The translations under genes and the position numbers were made by a program. Below the pieces are notes generated by a model. It ran no database searches, had not been told where the DNA came from, and was given only the letters and a program-made list of their open reading frames with translations. From Clostridiales bacterium (GTDB lineage: Bacteria; Bacillota; Clostridia; Oscillospirales; Acutalibacteraceae), in contig JAAWNT010000013.1 of assembly GCA_022799115.1 (NCBI GenBank), positions 1 to 64,000 of the forward strand: DNA of 64,000 bases. Reading direction: 5' to 3'. Each line of letters begins with the position of its first letter. The stretch's first letter is position 1. This document shows, piece by piece, positions 52,034 through 61,087 of the stretch.

Positions 52034-54091
52034 TTACCCGAAGAGATGTCCACACAACGTCCCTATCTGGAATACAAAAGCGGAAACAAACCAGGCGGCC
52101 GTCAGCTGATAAAAAATGGTGACGACGGTCCATTTGGCGCTCCCCATCTCCCTGCGGATGGCGGACAACGCCGCAACGCACGGGGTATACAACAGCACAA
52201 ACACCAAAAACGAGTAGGCGCTTAATGGACGGAACACCTCACTCAGCGTCATTCCTGTTCCGCTGAACAACACGGCCATGGTGCTCACCACCGACTCTTT
52301 GGCCACAAGGCCGCTGAGAAGGGAAACCGAAGCCCGCCAATCCCCAAACCCGCAAAGGGTAAACAGCGGCGCGATGACGGTTCCAATTGCAGCCAGTATG
52401 CTGTCCTCCGGACTTCCCGTTAATGAAAAGCGGACGTCAAAGCTTTGCAGGAACCAGATTATCAGGGTGGCTCCCAGGATCAGGGTACCCGCGCGCACAA
52501 AAAAATCCTTTAACCTCTCCCATACATGCAGCCACAGGCTTTTTACGGTAGGCATCCGATAGGGCGGCATCTCCATGACAAAAGGGGCGGGTTCTCCCTT
52601 TAATATGGTATTTTTAAACAGAAGCGCGGTAAGCGCCGCCATAAGAATCCCCATCAGATAAATAGAGAAAATCACCAGCGGTCGGTGGGCCGGAAAAAAG
52701 GCTGCCGCAAACAGAGCGTAAACCGGCATTTTCGCACTACAGGATAAAAACGGAGTAATCAGGATGACGAGCTGTTTGTCCTTGCGGTTTTCCAGGGTCC
52801 GGGTTCCCAGCACCGCTGGCACTGTGCATCCAAATCCCATCAGCATCGGAACAAAAGCCCTTCCGGAAAGCCCTATTTTGCGCAGTGGCCGATCCATCAC
52901 AAACGCGGCCCGGGCCATATATCCGCTGTCTTCCAACAGGGAAAGCAGTGTGAACAGCAGCATAATCTGCGGCGCGAAGGACACCACAGAGCCCACCCCC
53001 TGAACAACCCCATCCACCAACAGGCTGTGCATCCAACCGGAAGCCCCCGCAAAATCCAGCGCCAAGGAGAGCGTTTCCCCAAACCGGTCCTGGATCATCC
53101 ACGCCACCAAATCCCGCAAAAAATTGCCCGGCGGCCCAAAGGTAATAAAAAAGATTGCCAGCAAAAATGCAAGAAACAGCGGGATGGCAAGTATTCGATG
53201 GGTCACCACCCGGTCGATCCGATCGGATGGCGAGGGCTTCCATTGTTTTTCAGAGCGCTGCACAACACGTCCACACAAGGCGCAGATATACCGATAACGC
53301 TGGTCGGCGATAATCATGGAAGCGTCCATCAATCGGGTGATGGGCAACTTTCCGCGGATTTCCTGGATTTTTCTTCGTTGGGACGAGGATAACGCAAGCC
53401 CCGAAAGGGTCAGCCGGTCCTCTTCCAACAGCTTAACCGCCGTCCATCGCGCCCCTCCCATATGTTGTTCCGGCAGCAGCTCCCTGGAAACCGACTGCAC
53501 CAACGCTTCCACCCCGCGGGAATAAATGGCAGGCCGGCCGGTCTTGCCCCCACTCTCCGCCGCTTGACTGCAAACAGTCAGCAGACGCTCTAGCCCTACC
53601 CCTTTGCTGGCTGAAACCGGCACTACCGGAACCCCCAGCTCCTGTTCTAGCCGTTGTATATGAATGCGGTCCCCACGTTTGTTTAAAAGGTCCATCATAT
53701 TGAGCGCCACAACCATCGGACGCTCCAGTTCCATAAGCTGTGTGGTCAGATAAAGATTGCGTTCCAAATTAGTGGCGTCCACGATATTGACGATCAGATC
53801 AACCGACTCCTTGAGCAAGCAGTTGCGTGTGACCACTTCCTCCGGCGAATAGGGGGACAGCGAATAAATGCCCGGCAGATCCAGCAAACGGGCGGATCCG
53901 TTCTTAATCCGTCCTTCCTTGCGTTCTACCGTAACCCCTGGCCAGTTTCCCACATACTCCCGGCTTCCGGTTAATTGGTTAAACAGGGTGGTTTTTCCGC
54001 AGTTGGGATTACCCGCCAGCGCAAAACGGTGAAAAGACTCCGATTGATGCGTGAACGGTTTGCCGGTTGAAAGCAAAGCGCCGCCGCTCAT
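52034..54091 (-). CDS. feoB: Ferrous iron transporter FeoB
   Basis: A 685-residue Fe(II) permease: N-terminal G domain with G1 GNPNCGKTT (27-35), G2 VGNWPGVTVE, G3 LDLPGIYSL, G4 NMMD, then a GDI-like helical domain and a membrane part with two Gate motifs around VSFAPQIMLLFTLLSLLEDSGYM and the related CSAKMPVYALFAAAF. It overlaps feoA as ATGA with AAGGAGG upstream. No feoC is visible. Confidence 0.95.
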   Translation of the reverse strand: MSGGALLSTGKPFTHQSESFHRFALAGNPNCGKTTLFNQLTGSREYVGNWPGVTVERKEGRIKNGSARLLDLPGIYSLSPYSPEEVVTRNCLLKESVDLIVNIVDATNLERNLYLTTQLMELERPMVVALNMMDLLNKRGDRIHIQRLEQELGVPVVPVSASKGVGLERLLTVCSQAAESGGKTGRPAIYSRGVEALVQSVSRELLPEQHMGGARWTAVKLLEEDRLTLSGLALSSSQRRKIQEIRGKLPITRLMDASMIIADQRYRYICALCGRVVQRSEKQWKPSPSDRIDRVVTHRILAIPLFLAFLLAIFFITFGPPGNFLRDLVAWMIQDRFGETLSLALDFAGASGWMHSLLVDGVVQGVGSVVSFAPQIMLLFTLLSLLEDSGYMARAAFVMDRPLRKIGLSGRAFVPMLMGFGCTVPAVLGTRTLENRKDKQLVILITPFLSCSAKMPVYALFAAAFFPAHRPLVIFSIYLMGILMAALTALLFKNTILKGEPAPFVMEMPPYRMPTVKSLWLHVWERLKDFFVRAGTLILGATLIIWFLQSFDVRFSLTGSPEDSILAAIGTVIAPLFTLCGFGDWRASVSLLSGLVAKESVVSTMAVLFSGTGMTLSEVFRPLSAYSFLVFVLLYTPCVAALSAIRREMGSAKWTVVTIFYQLTAAWFVSAFVFQIGTLCGHLFG

Positions 54092-54345
54092 AGGCGTCCT
54101 CCTTCCAACCGCTCAACGATGATCTCCCGCGCTTCTGATTTACGGATGCTCAGTTCATATCCCCGCACATTGATTTCCAGGGGATCCCCCAGCGGCGCGG
54201 CTTTACGCATAACGATAACGGCTCCCGGAGTGATTCCCATATCTATAATGCGCCGGCGAAGCGCTCCGGAACTCCCGATTCGGACCACCCGTCCCGCTTG
54301 TCCTGGCCTAAGTCCGCAAACATCGCTTTGCTTTGACTGGTTCAT
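54088..54345 (-). CDS. feoA: Ferrous iron transport protein FeoA
   Basis: An SH3-like cytoplasmic partner of FeoB (85 aa from the ATG at 54345, which has AAAGGGG 8 bases upstream). The family motifs are GQAGRVVRIG, RRRIIDMGITPGAVI and APLGDPLEINVRGYELSIRKSEA. It is the first gene of feoAB and is preceded by two dyad elements that may bind an iron regulator. Confidence 0.93.
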   Translation of the reverse strand: MNQSKQSDVCGLRPGQAGRVVRIGSSGALRRRIIDMGITPGAVIVMRKAAPLGDPLEINVRGYELSIRKSEAREIIVERLEGGRL

Positions 54346-54372
54346 CGGTCTATCCCCTTTCTGCATTTTTTC

Positions 54373-54386
54373 TCAATAATAATTGA
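54373..54386. promoter_or_regulatory. Dyad element in the feoAB leader (proximal)
   Basis: TCAATAATAATTGA: 5-base perfect dyad with a 4-base centre, AT-rich like metalloregulator boxes, 28 bases before the feoA start. Confidence 0.4.
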
Positions 54387-54390
54387 TCGG

Positions 54391-54408
54391 TATACGCTTG
54401 TTCGTATA
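54391..54408. promoter_or_regulatory. Dyad element in the feoAB leader (distal)
   Basis: TATACGCTTGTTCGTATA: perfect 6-base arms with a 6-base centre, lying just downstream of the putative -10 box, in a good place for repression. Confidence 0.45.
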
Positions 54409-54422
54409 GACAGACACGAGAA

Positions 54423-54451
54423 AATATCTTATTTTAGAAGTAAAACGTCAA
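54423..54451 (-). promoter_or_regulatory. Possible feoAB promoter
   Basis: TTGACG (54446-54451), a 17-base spacer and GATATT (54423-54428) on the minus strand. Confidence 0.5.
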
Positions 54452-54495
54452 ACCCGCGCCGTCTATCGGCAACCTCATCCATAAATCGTCCCTAA

Positions 54496-54524
54496 GCGAT
54501 CTTGGGACAATCAGCCAAGATCGC
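54496..54524. other. Perfect stem-loop downstream of spmB
   Basis: GCGATCTTGG pairs perfectly with CCAAGATCGC around a 9-base loop. There is no clear T run on the minus strand, so it is a weak terminator candidate for spmAB or a regulatory hairpin. Confidence 0.45.
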
Positions 54525-54645
54525 CTTCCAAAATTTTCCCAAGAGAAACGGGGGCATATACCGGCTTTTTTACACTGATGCGGCTTATCCAATCTCAGGA
54601 TTTCCCCGGTATCTGTTTCTTTCACCGACTGGTTTTTGGGGAGCG

Positions 54646-55173
54646 TTATGCCGCCGGAAAGAACAGCCGCACCGCCAAGGCGGAAATTAAAAAACTGGCC
54701 ATGTCGGCGGTCACCGCCGCAGGGATGGTATGCCTGGTCTTCTTGATTCCCACCGCTCCAAAATAGACGGCCACGGCATAAAAGGTGGTTTCTGTAGAAC
54801 CCATCATCACAGACGCCACCCGGCCCGCAAAGCTATCCGGTCCGCAGGTTGAAAATATGTGATCCAGAATCGCAATGGATCCGCTGCCTGACACCGGACG
54901 AAGCAGCGTAAGCGGCATCACTTCCGGAGGCAGCCCCAAAAACGCGGCCACCGGACGGATCGCTGCTGTGAAAATATCCAACGCGCCGGAGGCCTTCAAC
55001 ATACTTACCGCAGTGATTAACCCGATCAGGGCGGGAGCAATGGACACTGTGGACTTAAGTCCTTCCTTCGCTCCATCCAAAAAGGTATCGAACAAGGGAA
55101 CTTTTTTCACAAAGCCAAAGAGCAGAATCAGGGAGATGAGAACAGGCACCAGGTAACTACCGAATTTTTCCAT
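54646..55173 (-). CDS. spmB: Spore maturation protein B
   Basis: An integral membrane protein (175 aa) of the nucleoside-recognition/SpmB family, with helices near 5-22, 45-65, 75-95 and 150-172 and the family block LRPVSGSGSIAILDHIF and GSTETTFYAVAVYFGA. In B. subtilis SpmA and SpmB are needed for full dehydration of the spore core. It overlaps spmA by 17 bases and is translationally coupled to it. Confidence 0.93.
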   Translation of the reverse strand: MEKFGSYLVPVLISLILLFGFVKKVPLFDTFLDGAKEGLKSTVSIAPALIGLITAVSMLKASGALDIFTAAIRPVAAFLGLPPEVMPLTLLRPVSGSGSIAILDHIFSTCGPDSFAGRVASVMMGSTETTFYAVAVYFGAVGIKKTRHTIPAAVTADMASFLISALAVRLFFPAA

Positions 55174-55756
55174 GACCTCTCCCCCACCCTTCCAAAACTT
55201 TTGCCATTACAATTCCCACCAACAACGCGGCCACCGAGGTCACCCACACGGCGGGCACCACGTCAAAAGGGGTAGCGCTGCCGTAGCGCGCCCGCTGAAT
55301 TCCCAGCATGGTGGGCAATAGCTGGATGGAAGCCGTGTTAATCACCACAAACATCGCCATACTGTTGTTTGCGGTTCCTGTCGTCCGATTGGTTTTCACC
55401 ATTTCCTTCATAGCGGCGATCCCCATAGGAGTGGCCGCGTTTCCCAGCCCCAAAAGATTTGCGGTGACATTCATACAAATTGCGCGCACCGCAGGGCCTT
55501 CCGGTTCATAGTCGGGAAACAGCTTCCTCATTACCGGCGCAAACAGGCGGGACAAAATGCGCGTGATTCCTCCCGCGTCGGCAATTTTCATCAAGCCGGT
55601 CCAAAGACACATCATTCCCAGCATGGAAATCACCAACTGTACCGCGTCCCCGGCTCCGGATAATACCGCGTCGGACAGCTGCTGCATGCGTCCCGTCATC
55701 AAAGCGCAGGCCACGCTGATTAGCATCAGTACGCCCCAAATTATGTTCATCATCAC
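55157..55756 (-). CDS. spmA: Spore maturation protein A
   Basis: A 199-residue membrane protein with the SpmA Gate-type blocks (SMLGMMCLWTGLMKIADAGG; TANLLGLGNAATPMGIAAMK; NTASIQLLPTMLGIQRARYG). It works with SpmB in spore core dehydration and probably acts in the mother cell. Three Met codons at the start (ATGATGATG) leave a small start uncertainty. A SigE-like promoter lies upstream. Confidence 0.93.
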   Translation of the reverse strand: MMMNIIWGVLMLISVACALMTGRMQQLSDAVLSGAGDAVQLVISMLGMMCLWTGLMKIADAGGITRILSRLFAPVMRKLFPDYEPEGPAVRAICMNVTANLLGLGNAATPMGIAAMKEMVKTNRTTGTANNSMAMFVVINTASIQLLPTMLGIQRARYGSATPFDVVPAVWVTSVAALLVGIVMAKVLEGWGRGHGKIR

Positions 55757-55772
55757 ACATCACCACACCATC

Positions 55773-55802
55773 ACTATATTCGCAAAATCTGCACAATATT
55801 AA
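55773..55802 (-). promoter_or_regulatory. Possible SigE-type promoter of spmAB
   Basis: On the minus strand TTAATATT (55795-55802), 14 bases, AATATAGT (55773-55780). This partly fits the sporulation SigE pattern (ATA-rich -35, CATACANT -10). Weak evidence. Confidence 0.3.
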
Positions 55803-55928
55803 CGATTATAAAATACTCTATCAGTAAGTGCTATATACGAATTTGGTATACTTTCCTATAGAGAACGACAAAAAGATTGCTTTCCTTATCAAAAACCGAA
55901 AAATTCCCATTATTTCCCTGGTAACTAA

Positions 55929-55957
55929 TTGACAATAATCGGAATTAACTGTATAAT
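55929..55957 (+). promoter_or_regulatory. Promoter of the AbrB-like gene
   Basis: TTGACA (55929-55934), a 17-base spacer and TATAAT (55952-55957): a consensus sigma-A promoter. Confidence 0.85.
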
Positions 55958-56028
55958 TATTTCAACAATTCCAAATTGTTACAAATAACATTGTATGAAA
56001 TGTGTGGAAATGGAAGGAAGTGCTGAGT

Positions 56029-56271
56029 ATGAAATCTACCGGTATTGTAAGAAAGTTGGACGAGCTAGGTCGAATCGTATTACCCATTGAATTAAGAAGG
56101 ACTCTTGATATTAACGATAGAGACCCCTTGGAAATCTTTGTAGAGGATTCCACCATCATCCTGAAGAAGTACGAACCCGCTTGCATCTTTTGTAACGACA
56201 CCAAAGATGTAGTTGTATACAAAGGACGTAACGTGTGTTCCAACTGTATCAAGGAGCTTTCCAACAAATAA
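56029..56271 (+). CDS. AbrB-type transition-state regulator with C-terminal zinc finger
   Basis: An 80-residue DNA-binding protein. The AbrB swapped-hairpin fold is KSTGIVRKLDELGRIVLPIE and RDPLEIFVEDSTIILKKY; the tail has C52, C55, C70 and C73, a likely zinc site instead of AbrB's usual multimerisation tail. Start ATG at 56029 with AAGGAAG upstream; an earlier in-frame ATG lacks one. AbrB proteins repress post-exponential genes and link growth to sporulation; SpoVT is longer. Monocistronic, strong promoter, two terminators. Confidence 0.9.
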   Translation: MKSTGIVRKLDELGRIVLPIELRRTLDINDRDPLEIFVEDSTIILKKYEPACIFCNDTKDVVVYKGRNVCSNCIKELSNK

Positions 56272-56282
56272 TTTACATAGGT

Positions 56283-56316
56283 GAAGACTGCCTGTTTTTA
56301 AACCAGGCGGTCTTTT
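56283..56316 (+). terminator. First terminator after the AbrB-like gene
   Basis: AAGACTGCCTG / CAGGCGGTCTT (one G-U pair), followed by TTCTG. Confidence 0.75.
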
Positions 56317-56354
56317 CTGCTTATCCAAGACACTTCCTTCCTAACTGAATCAAG

Positions 56355-56386
56355 AGGCCGGGGATTTTATTCCTCCGGCCTTTTTT
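56355..56386 (+). terminator. Second terminator after the AbrB-like gene
   Basis: AGGCCGGGGA / TCCTCCGGCCT followed by TTTTTT; backs up the first terminator. Confidence 0.8.
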
Positions 56387-56504
56387 GTATTGATTTTACC
56401 GGCGAACGGATGGAAAACTGGATTCCCCAATCGCGAGTGAAACTCCCTTATTTCATAAAAACAGGTTAAAAAATCCTAATTTCTTTTTAAAATTTACAAA
56501 TTAT

Positions 56505-56515
56505 ACTAAATTAGT
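56505..56515. promoter_or_regulatory. Possible operator of the arsR-pot operon
   Basis: ACTAAATTAGT, a perfect 5-base dyad around one A, 10 bases upstream of the -35 box. ArsR-family proteins bind short AT-rich dyads near their promoters. Confidence 0.35.
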
Positions 56516-56525
56516 CTAAGTAACA

Positions 56526-56553
56526 TTGACATTTCCTTTTATTGGATTATAAT
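56526..56553 (+). promoter_or_regulatory. Promoter of the arsR-pot operon
   Basis: TTGACA (56526-56531), a 16-base spacer and TATAAT (56548-56553), about 36 bases before the arsR start. Confidence 0.8.
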
Positions 56554-56589
56554 ATAGACAATTATCGATCAATTATAAAGGAGTTTGGG

Positions 56590-56913
56590 ATGAAAAAAGA
56601 GACCTATGGCCAATACGTCGCTCTGTTTAAAGCGCTTTCCGAGGAAACCCGGCTTCGCATTGTGGAGCTGCTCTGTGAAGGGGAACGATGCGGCTGTCAT
56701 CTGTTACAGGAAGTTAAAATCACCCAACCCACCCTGTCCTATCACATGAAAATTCTAACCGGGTGTTCCCTTGTCATCGGACGTCGGGATGGGGCATGGG
56801 TTTACTATCGCCTGAATCCGGATCAGCTCTCTGTGATCCGGGAATTTTGCCAGGATCTCTCCTCGGCCTGTCAGGAATCCGCCATTCAACACGAAAGGAG
56901 CGCCCTGCAATGA
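56590..56913 (+). CDS. ArsR-family metalloregulatory repressor
   Basis: A 107-residue winged-helix protein; start at the ATG at 56590 with AAAGGAG 6 bases before it. The wing and recognition helix read [33 protein letters not shown]. Just before the recognition helix are C34 and C36 (ERCGCHLL), with C29 nearby, the place where ArsR proteins bind As(III)/Sb(III) through C-x-C. It overlaps potA as ATGA, so it is translated together with the transporter and most likely controls it. Whether metalloid or another thiol-reactive signal is sensed is open. Confidence 0.9.
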   Translation: MKKETYGQYVALFKALSEETRLRIVELLCEGERCGCHLLQEVKITQPTLSYHMKILTGCSLVIGRRDGAWVYYRLNPDQLSVIREFCQDLSSACQESAIQHERSALQ

Positions 56914-57989
56914 CCAATTCCATCCTTACGCTCAATCAAGTCTCTAAGCGGTTCGGCGCGGTGGAAGCGCTCAAGGAGCTTTCCCTTGATGTCAAGCAAG
57001 GCGAATTCCTCACCTTATTGGGTCCATCCGGATGCGGCAAAACCACCACTCTTCGCATTATCGCCGGATTGGAGCTTCCCGACAGCGGGTCTGTCACGCT
57101 TCAGGGCAAAGACGTCACCAATTGGGAACCCAACAAACGTAACGTCAATACCGTGTTCCAGAATTACGCCCTATTCCCTCATATGGACGTGTTCCACAAT
57201 GTGGCCTACGGCCTGAAATTAAAGAAAGAGAAAAAGCCGGTTATCAAACAGAAGGTGGAGGAGATTCTGAATCTGGTGCAGCTCCCGGGATATGAAAAAC
57301 GGATGCCTTCCCAGCTCTCCGGAGGCCAGCGGCAGCGGGTGGCCATTGCCAGGGCGCTCGTCAACAATCCCAGCGTTTTGCTTTTGGACGAGCCGCTGGG
57401 CGCGCTAGACCTTCAGCTGCGCCGGCAGATGCAAACCGAGCTTAAGCGGTTGCAGCAGCACCTGGGCAACACCTTTATTTACATCACGCACGACCAGGAG
57501 GAAGCCCTCAACATGAGTGACCGGGTGGGTGTTATGAACGCCGGGGCGCTGGAGCAATTGGGCACGCCGGACGATATCTATGAACGCCCCGCCACTCCCT
57601 TTGCCGCACGCTTTATCGGTCAAAGCAATATCTTCGACGCTGTGGTCACCGGCAAAGACGGAGGAGGAACGCTTACGCTTTCCTACGCCGGAGGTACAAT
57701 CAAAGCCAAAGGGGAAGCCCAGCCCGGCGAGGTGCTCACTCTGTCTGTTCGCACCGAAAGGGTGCGCTATGAGCAGGAGGACCGCTACGGCTTTCAACTG
57801 AACGGCATTGTAAAATCCCATCATTATACCGGCGGTCTGCTGCGCACCTCGTTGTTGTTGTCCAACGGGGACGAGCTCACCGTCAGCGGTATGGGAGGCG
57901 GCGACAACCGCATCCCCACAGGCGCTACGGTTTCCATTCAGTGGGATCCCGCCTGTTCCATTATTGTGGAAAGGAGAGGTACCGCTTGA
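56910..57989 (+). CDS. potA: Polyamine-type ABC transporter ATPase PotA
   Basis: A 359-residue ATPase with Walker [12 protein letters not shown]-loop [17 protein letters not shown], signature [17 protein letters not shown], Walker [12 protein letters not shown] and switch His in ITHDQEEAL, then a C-terminal TOBE domain (about 240-355). These forms are those of the PotA/CysA/UgpC branch. The start at 56910 overlaps arsR; a longer frame runs through arsR and is not used. It powers the permeases PotB and PotC. Confidence 0.93.
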   Translation: MTNSILTLNQVSKRFGAVEALKELSLDVKQGEFLTLLGPSGCGKTTTLRIIAGLELPDSGSVTLQGKDVTNWEPNKRNVNTVFQNYALFPHMDVFHNVAYGLKLKKEKKPVIKQKVEEILNLVQLPGYEKRMPSQLSGGQRQRVAIARALVNNPSVLLLDEPLGALDLQLRRQMQTELKRLQQHLGNTFIYITHDQEEALNMSDRVGVMNAGALEQLGTPDDIYERPATPFAARFIGQSNIFDAVVTGKDGGGTLTLSYAGGTIKAKGEAQPGEVLTLSVRTERVRYEQEDRYGFQLNGIVKSHHYTGGLLRTSLLLSNGDELTVSGMGGGDNRIPTGATVSIQWDPACSIIVERRGTA

Positions 57990-58858
57990 AACCGCGCGCC
58001 AAAATTCACGACCGCAGAAAAAGTCTCTCTCCCGCAGTGATCCCCATGTATCTTTGGACCATACTCTTTGTGGCGGTCCCCTTGTTCTATATCCTGGGCA
58101 TGAGCTTTCTAAAAAAAGCGGAAACCTGGGGCGTGGTGATGGAATTTTCCCTGGAAAGCTACCAGGGGATCTTCAATCCCGCCTATCTCAAGGTGTTTGG
58201 GCAAAGCCTGCTTATCGCGCTGCTTACCACCCTAATTACGTTGCTGCTGGGCTATCCTTTCGCCTATTTCACCGCAAGGCTTCCCAAAAAATGGCGTTCC
58301 ATTGTGTTGCTTTTACTCATTGTACCCTTTTGGACCAACTCCTTGGTGCGCATCTACGGGTGGATCATTCTGTTGCAGGGCAATGGGGTGGTCAACAGCG
58401 CGCTACTGGGCGCGGGCATTATCGATACGCCGCTGAAACTGCTGTATAACATTGGTTCGGTTCTCACCGGCATGGTATACGCTCTGATGCCATTTATGAT
58501 CCTGTCCATCTACAACTCGGTGGAAAAAATGGACTGGTCGGTGGTGGAAGCCTCCCGGGATCTGGGCGCCGGCAAATGGAAAGCTTTCCTCACTACCACC
58601 CTTCCTCTGACCATGCCGGGGATTATGGCCGGCTGCGTTCTAGTATTCGTTCCCTCGGTGGGCCTGTTCTTCATCAGCGATCTGCTGGGCGGCGGCAAAA
58701 TCATGCTGTTGGGAAATCTGATTAAAAACGAGCTGCTCAGCGCCCATAATTGGCCCATGGGAGCTGCCCTGAGCATTGTGATGATGGCGGTAACGTTATT
58801 GCTTATCTATCTGTACAAGCGCGTGTCCGGGGAAAAAAGCTTGGAGGGCCTGCTATGA
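57986..58858 (+). CDS. potB: Polyamine-type ABC transporter permease PotB
   Basis: Start at TTG 57986, which overlaps the potA stop (TTGA) and has GGAGAGG 6 bases upstream. The 290-residue protein has six membrane helices and the EAA coupling loop [16 protein letters not shown] followed by [12 protein letters not shown]. The first helix begins near residue 20 ([19 protein letters not shown]). It forms the channel with PotC. Confidence 0.92.
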   Translation: MKPRAKIHDRRKSLSPAVIPMYLWTILFVAVPLFYILGMSFLKKAETWGVVMEFSLESYQGIFNPAYLKVFGQSLLIALLTTLITLLLGYPFAYFTARLPKKWRSIVLLLLIVPFWTNSLVRIYGWIILLQGNGVVNSALLGAGIIDTPLKLLYNIGSVLTGMVYALMPFMILSIYNSVEKMDWSVVEASRDLGAGKWKAFLTTTLPLTMPGIMAGCVLVFVPSVGLFFISDLLGGGKIMLLGNLIKNELLSAHNWPMGAALSIVMMAVTLLLIYLYKRVSGEKSLEGLL

Positions 58859-59643
58859 AAACAAAAAAGAAAACGCGTTTCCCCCTGCCGGAACTCTATA
58901 TCATTCTGCTGCTCTTGCTGTTTTATCTGCCGATCCTGGTGGTGGTGGTGTTTTCGTTTAACGACAGCAAGCTGTTTCAGTGGTCCGGGTTCACCTTTTC
59001 CTGGTATGAAAAACTGATGCGCAATCAAACCATCTGGCAGTCCTTCGCCACTTCTCTGCAACTCGCCCTTCTCAGCTGCGGCGCCTCGGCGGTACTGGGC
59101 GCCCTGGGCGCAGTGGGTATGGCGGGCCGGCAATTCAAAACCAAGGGACTGTTGGAAAACGTCTCTCTCATCCCCATAATGGTGCCCGAGATCATCCTGG
59201 GCATGGCCTACTTGACCGTATTCACTCTCTTTCGGATCCCTTTCGGTATGGTCACCATGGTGATCGCTCACACCACCTTCTGTGTTCCCTATATCTTTAT
59301 CAACGTCAAGGCACGGCTCACCGGGCTGGATCCCTCCATTGGCGAGGCCGCTTTGGATTTGGGAGCAAGTTCCAGACGGATGTTCTTGGATATCACCCTG
59401 CCTTTGATCTTACCCGCCGTGGCTTCGGGCGCTTTGCTGGCCTTTGCCATGAGTATGGACGACGTGGTGATTTCCTTCTTTACCAACGGACCCAACACCA
59501 ACACGCTTCCCCTGCAAGTCTATTCCATGATGAAAATGGGCGTAACCCCGGAAATTAACGCCTTGTGCACGGTGATGCTGGGCGCAGTGTTTCTGATTGT
59601 GGCATTGTCCCGCCTGTTTCGGGTGCGCCGCAAGCGGTCCTGA
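58855..59643 (+). CDS. potC: Polyamine-type ABC transporter permease PotC
   Basis: A 262-residue permease with six helices; the EAA loop is IGEAALDLGASSRRMF followed by DITLPLILPAVASGALLA, and the DDVVISFF block is typical of PotC. It starts at an ATG overlapping the potB stop as ATGA with GGAGGG before it. Confidence 0.93.
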   Translation: MKTKKKTRFPLPELYIILLLLLFYLPILVVVVFSFNDSKLFQWSGFTFSWYEKLMRNQTIWQSFATSLQLALLSCGASAVLGALGAVGMAGRQFKTKGLLENVSLIPIMVPEIILGMAYLTVFTLFRIPFGMVTMVIAHTTFCVPYIFINVKARLTGLDPSIGEAALDLGASSRRMFLDITLPLILPAVASGALLAFAMSMDDVVISFFTNGPNTNTLPLQVYSMMKMGVTPEINALCTVMLGAVFLIVALSRLFRVRRKRS

Positions 59644-59795
59644 CTGCGAAAATCCATTCCCTTTTAGCCGGAACCAATCGTTCCGACAGTGAAAAAACGG
59701 CATTACGGATCGAATTCAAGTCAACATTTGGGATCGTTCAAATCCGTGGTCCGCTTATATAGAAACATCCCAACAAGAAAGGAAAGATGATTCCT

Positions 59796-60908
59796 ATGAA
59801 AAAACAAAAACCAGTCCTTTGCCTGATACTGGCGGCTCTGCTTGCCGTATTGATGCTGGCGGGCTGCGCCATCAACGGAGACAAAGATTCCTCCCGGCCT
59901 GCGGGAACCGGATCCTCCGGCAGCGAGGAAAAGGTACTGAATATTTTCACCTGGGCCACCTATTTCCCCGACGACATTCTCAAGGAGTTCACCCAGCAGA
60001 CCGGCATCAAGATTCAATACAGCAATTTTGACAGCAACGAGGAAATGCTGATGAAGCTGCAAGCTTCTCAGGGCGGCGATTATGACATTGTACTGGCCAG
60101 CGATTATATTATTGAAATGGCCCGCAGCCAAAACCTAATCGCCAAGCTGGACAGCAATCAAATTCCCAACTTTAAAAACATTGATCCCAGCTATCAGAGC
60201 AAATTTTACGATCCAAACAACGAATATACGGTTCCTTATTCCGCAGGCGTCCCGGTTCTCATTTATAACCCCGATTTGGTGGATTTTCCCATCAAGGGCT
60301 ATGAGGATCTGTGGAACCCCAAGCTAAAGGATTCCGTAGTACTGATGGACGATGCCCGCAACGTAGTGGGCCTCACCCTGAAAACCATGGGGGAAAGCCT
60401 CAATACCACCGATCCCGATAAACTTCAGCAGGCCAAAGAAAAGCTGCTGACCCTTAAACCCAATATCCTGGCCTTGGACTACAATACCTCCTACCAAAAG
60501 ATTATCAACGGAGAGGCCTCCATGGGATATATGTTCACCTCACAGGCAGCCACAGCCTTGCTGGCAAACGATAAGCTCCAGGTGGTTTACCCGGAAGAAG
60601 GGGTAGGCTTCGGCATCGACTCCTGTTTTATTCCCGCCAAGGCGCCCCATCCCGGTAACGCCCACCAATTTTTGGATTTCATTTTAGATCCCCAGCGCAG
60701 CGCCCATATCTCCGAGCAAACCCTTTACCTGAACTGCAACGCAGCCGCAGCCCCTTATGTAGAGCAATCCAGCCTTCCGGATGCGGTAAAGCGTCAGGTG
60801 CTCACCATACCGGACGACAAGCTGCGCAGCGCCGAGTTCATACAGGATATCGGCGCCAACTCCAGCGAGCTGTATCAAAACATCTGGACGGAATTCAAAC
60901 AAAGCTGA
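59796..60908 (+). CDS. PotD-like substrate-binding lipoprotein with altered binding pocket
   Basis: A 370-residue extracellular binding lipoprotein; signal peptide with lipobox LAGC (C24). It matches PotD along its length (FTWATYFPDDILKEF; FYDPNNEYTVPYS; DDARNV). Compared with E. coli PotD, which I recall, W34 and Y37 are kept, but E171 is Asn (DDARNV), W229 is Phe (YMFTSQA) and W255 is Gly (GFGIDS), while D168 and D257 remain. So the ligand is probably a cation but may not be spermidine or putrescine. The ATG at 59796 is spaced better from AAAGGA than the one at 59787. Confidence 0.85.
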   Translation: MKKQKPVLCLILAALLAVLMLAGCAINGDKDSSRPAGTGSSGSEEKVLNIFTWATYFPDDILKEFTQQTGIKIQYSNFDSNEEMLMKLQASQGGDYDIVLASDYIIEMARSQNLIAKLDSNQIPNFKNIDPSYQSKFYDPNNEYTVPYSAGVPVLIYNPDLVDFPIKGYEDLWNPKLKDSVVLMDDARNVVGLTLKTMGESLNTTDPDKLQQAKEKLLTLKPNILALDYNTSYQKIINGEASMGYMFTSQAATALLANDKLQVVYPEEGVGFGIDSCFIPAKAPHPGNAHQFLDFILDPQRSAHISEQTLYLNCNAAAAPYVEQSSLPDAVKRQVLTIPDDKLRSAEFIQDIGANSSELYQNIWTEFKQS

Positions 60909-60930
60909 GTAAACAACGCCGATTATTCCC

Positions 60931-60976
60931 GGGCCGGCCTCGCGGCGCAAACCGCGTTGGCCGACCCGGATTTTCT
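60931..60976 (+). terminator. Terminator of the arsR-pot operon
   Basis: CGGCCTCGCGG pairs imperfectly with CCGCGTTGGCCG around 6 bases, with outer CGGG/CCCG, followed by ATTTTCTT. Confidence 0.6.
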
Positions 60977-61087
60977 TAACCGGATTTTTTCGGGCTTCCC
61001 GGCCTGATGAAGTCTCATAAAAAATCACATAGCAGCGTTAAAATCAGGAAAAATAACATTCAATACGGCAAGGAAAAGAGGCCTCAT

